Notes under the pieces: generated by a model
Databases searched by the model: none
Told to the model about the DNA's origin: nothing
Seen by the model: the letters and a program-made list of their open reading frames with translations, nothing else
Assembly: GCA_963682175.1 (NCBI GenBank)
Contig: OY821789.1
Coordinates: forward strand, 4,340,001-4,404,000
Direction of reading: 5' to 3'
DNA length: 64,000 nucleotides
DNA from: Triglochin maritima
Taxonomy: Eukaryota; Streptophyta; Magnoliopsida; Alismatales; Juncaginaceae
Made by a program: the position numbers and the translations under genes
In this document: positions 62,941 through 64,000 of the stretch, piece after piece
Position numbering within the stretch: position 1 is the first letter of the stretch
Layout: each line of letters starts with the position of its first letter

Positions 62941-62946
62941 TATAAA
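62941..62946 (+). promoter_or_regulatory. TATA box of the PEP carboxylase gene
   Basis: TATAAA follows a pyrimidine-rich stretch (CATCTCTCCCC) and precedes a run of C and a CT-rich leader. It is 170 bp before the ATG, a normal plant arrangement. Confidence 0.7.
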
Positions 62947-63110
62947 CCCCCCCCCACTCACGAGGACCCAAACCACCCATCACTCCCTCTGTCTCTCTTC
63001 CTTCCTTTTATCCCTCACAAAAAGTCGAGAGCGACGTCTAGGGTTTGGATCGGTCTGATTCGGAGCCGATCCCGCGAGTCCCGTGACCGGTCGTGGTTGA
63101 AAAGGGCGAA

Positions 63111-63284
63111 ATGGCGCGGAATGGAGGGAATCTGGAGAAGATGGCGTCGATCGACGCGCAGCTGCGTCTTCTCGCGCCGAAGAAGCTCTCGGAGGACGAC
63201 AAGCTCGTGGAGTACGACGCCATGCTTCTCGATTGCTTCCTCGACGTCCTGCAGGACCTCCACGGCGGAGATGTCAGGGAAACG
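63111..63284 (+). CDS. PPC: Phosphoenolpyruvate carboxylase, first exon (partial)
   Basis: Plant-type PEPC fixes bicarbonate onto phosphoenolpyruvate to form oxaloacetate in the cytosol. The exon encodes 58 aa, [19 protein letters not shown] then [20 protein letters not shown], and ends HGGDVRET at a GTAATG donor in phase 0, where the family continues with [14 protein letters not shown] is the regulatory phosphorylation motif of plant-type PEPC, with Ser13 as the target of PEPC kinase. The ATG at 63111 is chosen because it starts the conserved MARN-like N-terminus. The remaining roughly 900 residues lie beyond the window edge. The isoform (C3, C4 or CAM) cannot be told from this exon. Confidence 0.93.
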
Positions 63285-64000
63285 GTAATGGATCCGATCC
63301 GATCCGATTTGGTTTTTGTTCGGATGCATTGGAGGAGATCGTTTGGTTGTGGTGTTCGTGTTTGGAAACGATAAGAGTAGGAGCGGAAGTGTGATTGGTT
63401 TGTTTTGTGAGGAATGTTGATTTTAAGGAAAAGAGTCGAAGGATGCATTGCTTTCTGGATAGGTATGTGTTAGATTTGTTATGGTTGAGTAGTTGTTTCT
63501 GTTTTTGGTGGTTTTGTTTGAATTTTTTATGTGTTTGTGTGTTTCGGCGATGGGAAGAGTAGGAGTATTATTTGGTCAGGATTGTGGTTGATTTTGAGTT
63601 TCGGAAAAGAGTCGGATGCGTTTATTTTGGACAGATCTTTGATGGAGTTTGACTTTCCGATATGTTCTGTGTTGGGCTGCATGGGAGCAGAGTGGTTGTT
63701 CCTGTTTTTTAGTGATTTTGTTTTGGACGTGTGTTTGTGTGCTTGGGAGAGGATGAAAGTAGAGTAGAAGAGCTCTTTTAGGTTAAGAATGTGGAAAAGA
63801 GTTAAAGGATGCATTTTTCTGAGTGGTTCTTCAATGGAGTTTGACCTTGTGATGGTTTGATTTGAATTTTTTGGGGAGTGTCTGGACATAGGAAGAGATA
63901 GTTGATTTCTGTTAAAGTTTGGTTTACACATCTGGTTTTCGTGAGGAAAAGCGTCAGAAGGTGCATTTTTAGTTGCTAGATCGATGATTTGATTTGACGG
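63285..64000 (+). other. PPC: First intron of the PEP carboxylase gene, to window end
   Basis: T- and G-rich sequence after the donor GTAATG. I looked for the expected second-exon start (VQECYE-like codons after an AG) and did not find it, so the intron runs past 64000. The short ORFs here are not meaningful. Confidence 0.7.

Overview
This window is nuclear DNA of a flowering plant, probably a eudicot. The genes have long AT-rich introns with GT-AG borders. Four or five are classical plant nuclear genes, and the space between them holds plant DNA transposons, MITEs and a LINE tail. The species cannot be named from the sequence. Everything here comes from reading the bases and from remembered family features; no search was run.

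Layout. 1-4075: AT-rich DNA and the relic of a Mutator-like element (MULE) carrying an OTU-type protease frame (+) and a broken plant-mobile-domain gene (-). 4240-21025: a 16-coding-exon Raf-like MAPKKK (+, 784 aa reconstructed) with two 5' UTR exons; its introns hold a LINE 3' tail, a TIR MITE and an orphan ORF. 24926-25390: a one-exon PADRE/DUF4228 gene (+). 26565-26914: a PIF/Harbinger-like MITE. 28962-33398: carbamoyl-phosphate synthase large chain (-, three exons, 1167 aa). 33399-40644: gene-poor, with hAT-like and PIF-like non-autonomous elements. 40645-48009: a SCAR/WAVE gene (+, nine exons, 1186 aa). 48010-52646: small transposons, including a hAT MITE with an exact 8-bp target duplication. 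52656-61592: an apparently complete 8.9-kb MULE with a perfect 9-bp target duplication (TTAATATTT). It carries an intact 711-aa FAR1/MULE transposase (+) and a convergent 862-aa mobile-domain/coiled-coil/ULP1-protease gene (-). 63111-end: first exon of phosphoenolpyruvate carboxylase (+), cut by the window edge.

The most interesting object is the 8.9-kb MULE. Its 5' leader, one intron of each gene and the spacer between the two genes are all filled with a minisatellite of about 22 bp with a TGTCCGG core, while the coding exons lack it. The spacer array also has a higher-order structure. Amplified short motifs limited to noncoding parts, next to an element-encoded non-transposase protein, resemble the VANDAL/VANC sequence-specific anti-silencing arrangement known from Arabidopsis. 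Here the motif, the period and the protein architecture would be different. That reading is an inference.

The host genes are functionally unrelated: signalling kinase, arginine/pyrimidine precursor synthesis, actin nucleation and anaplerotic carbon fixation. They do not form a pathway. Two different MULE lineages in one window each carry a ubiquitin- or SUMO-type cysteine protease gene (OTU at the left, ULP1 at the right).
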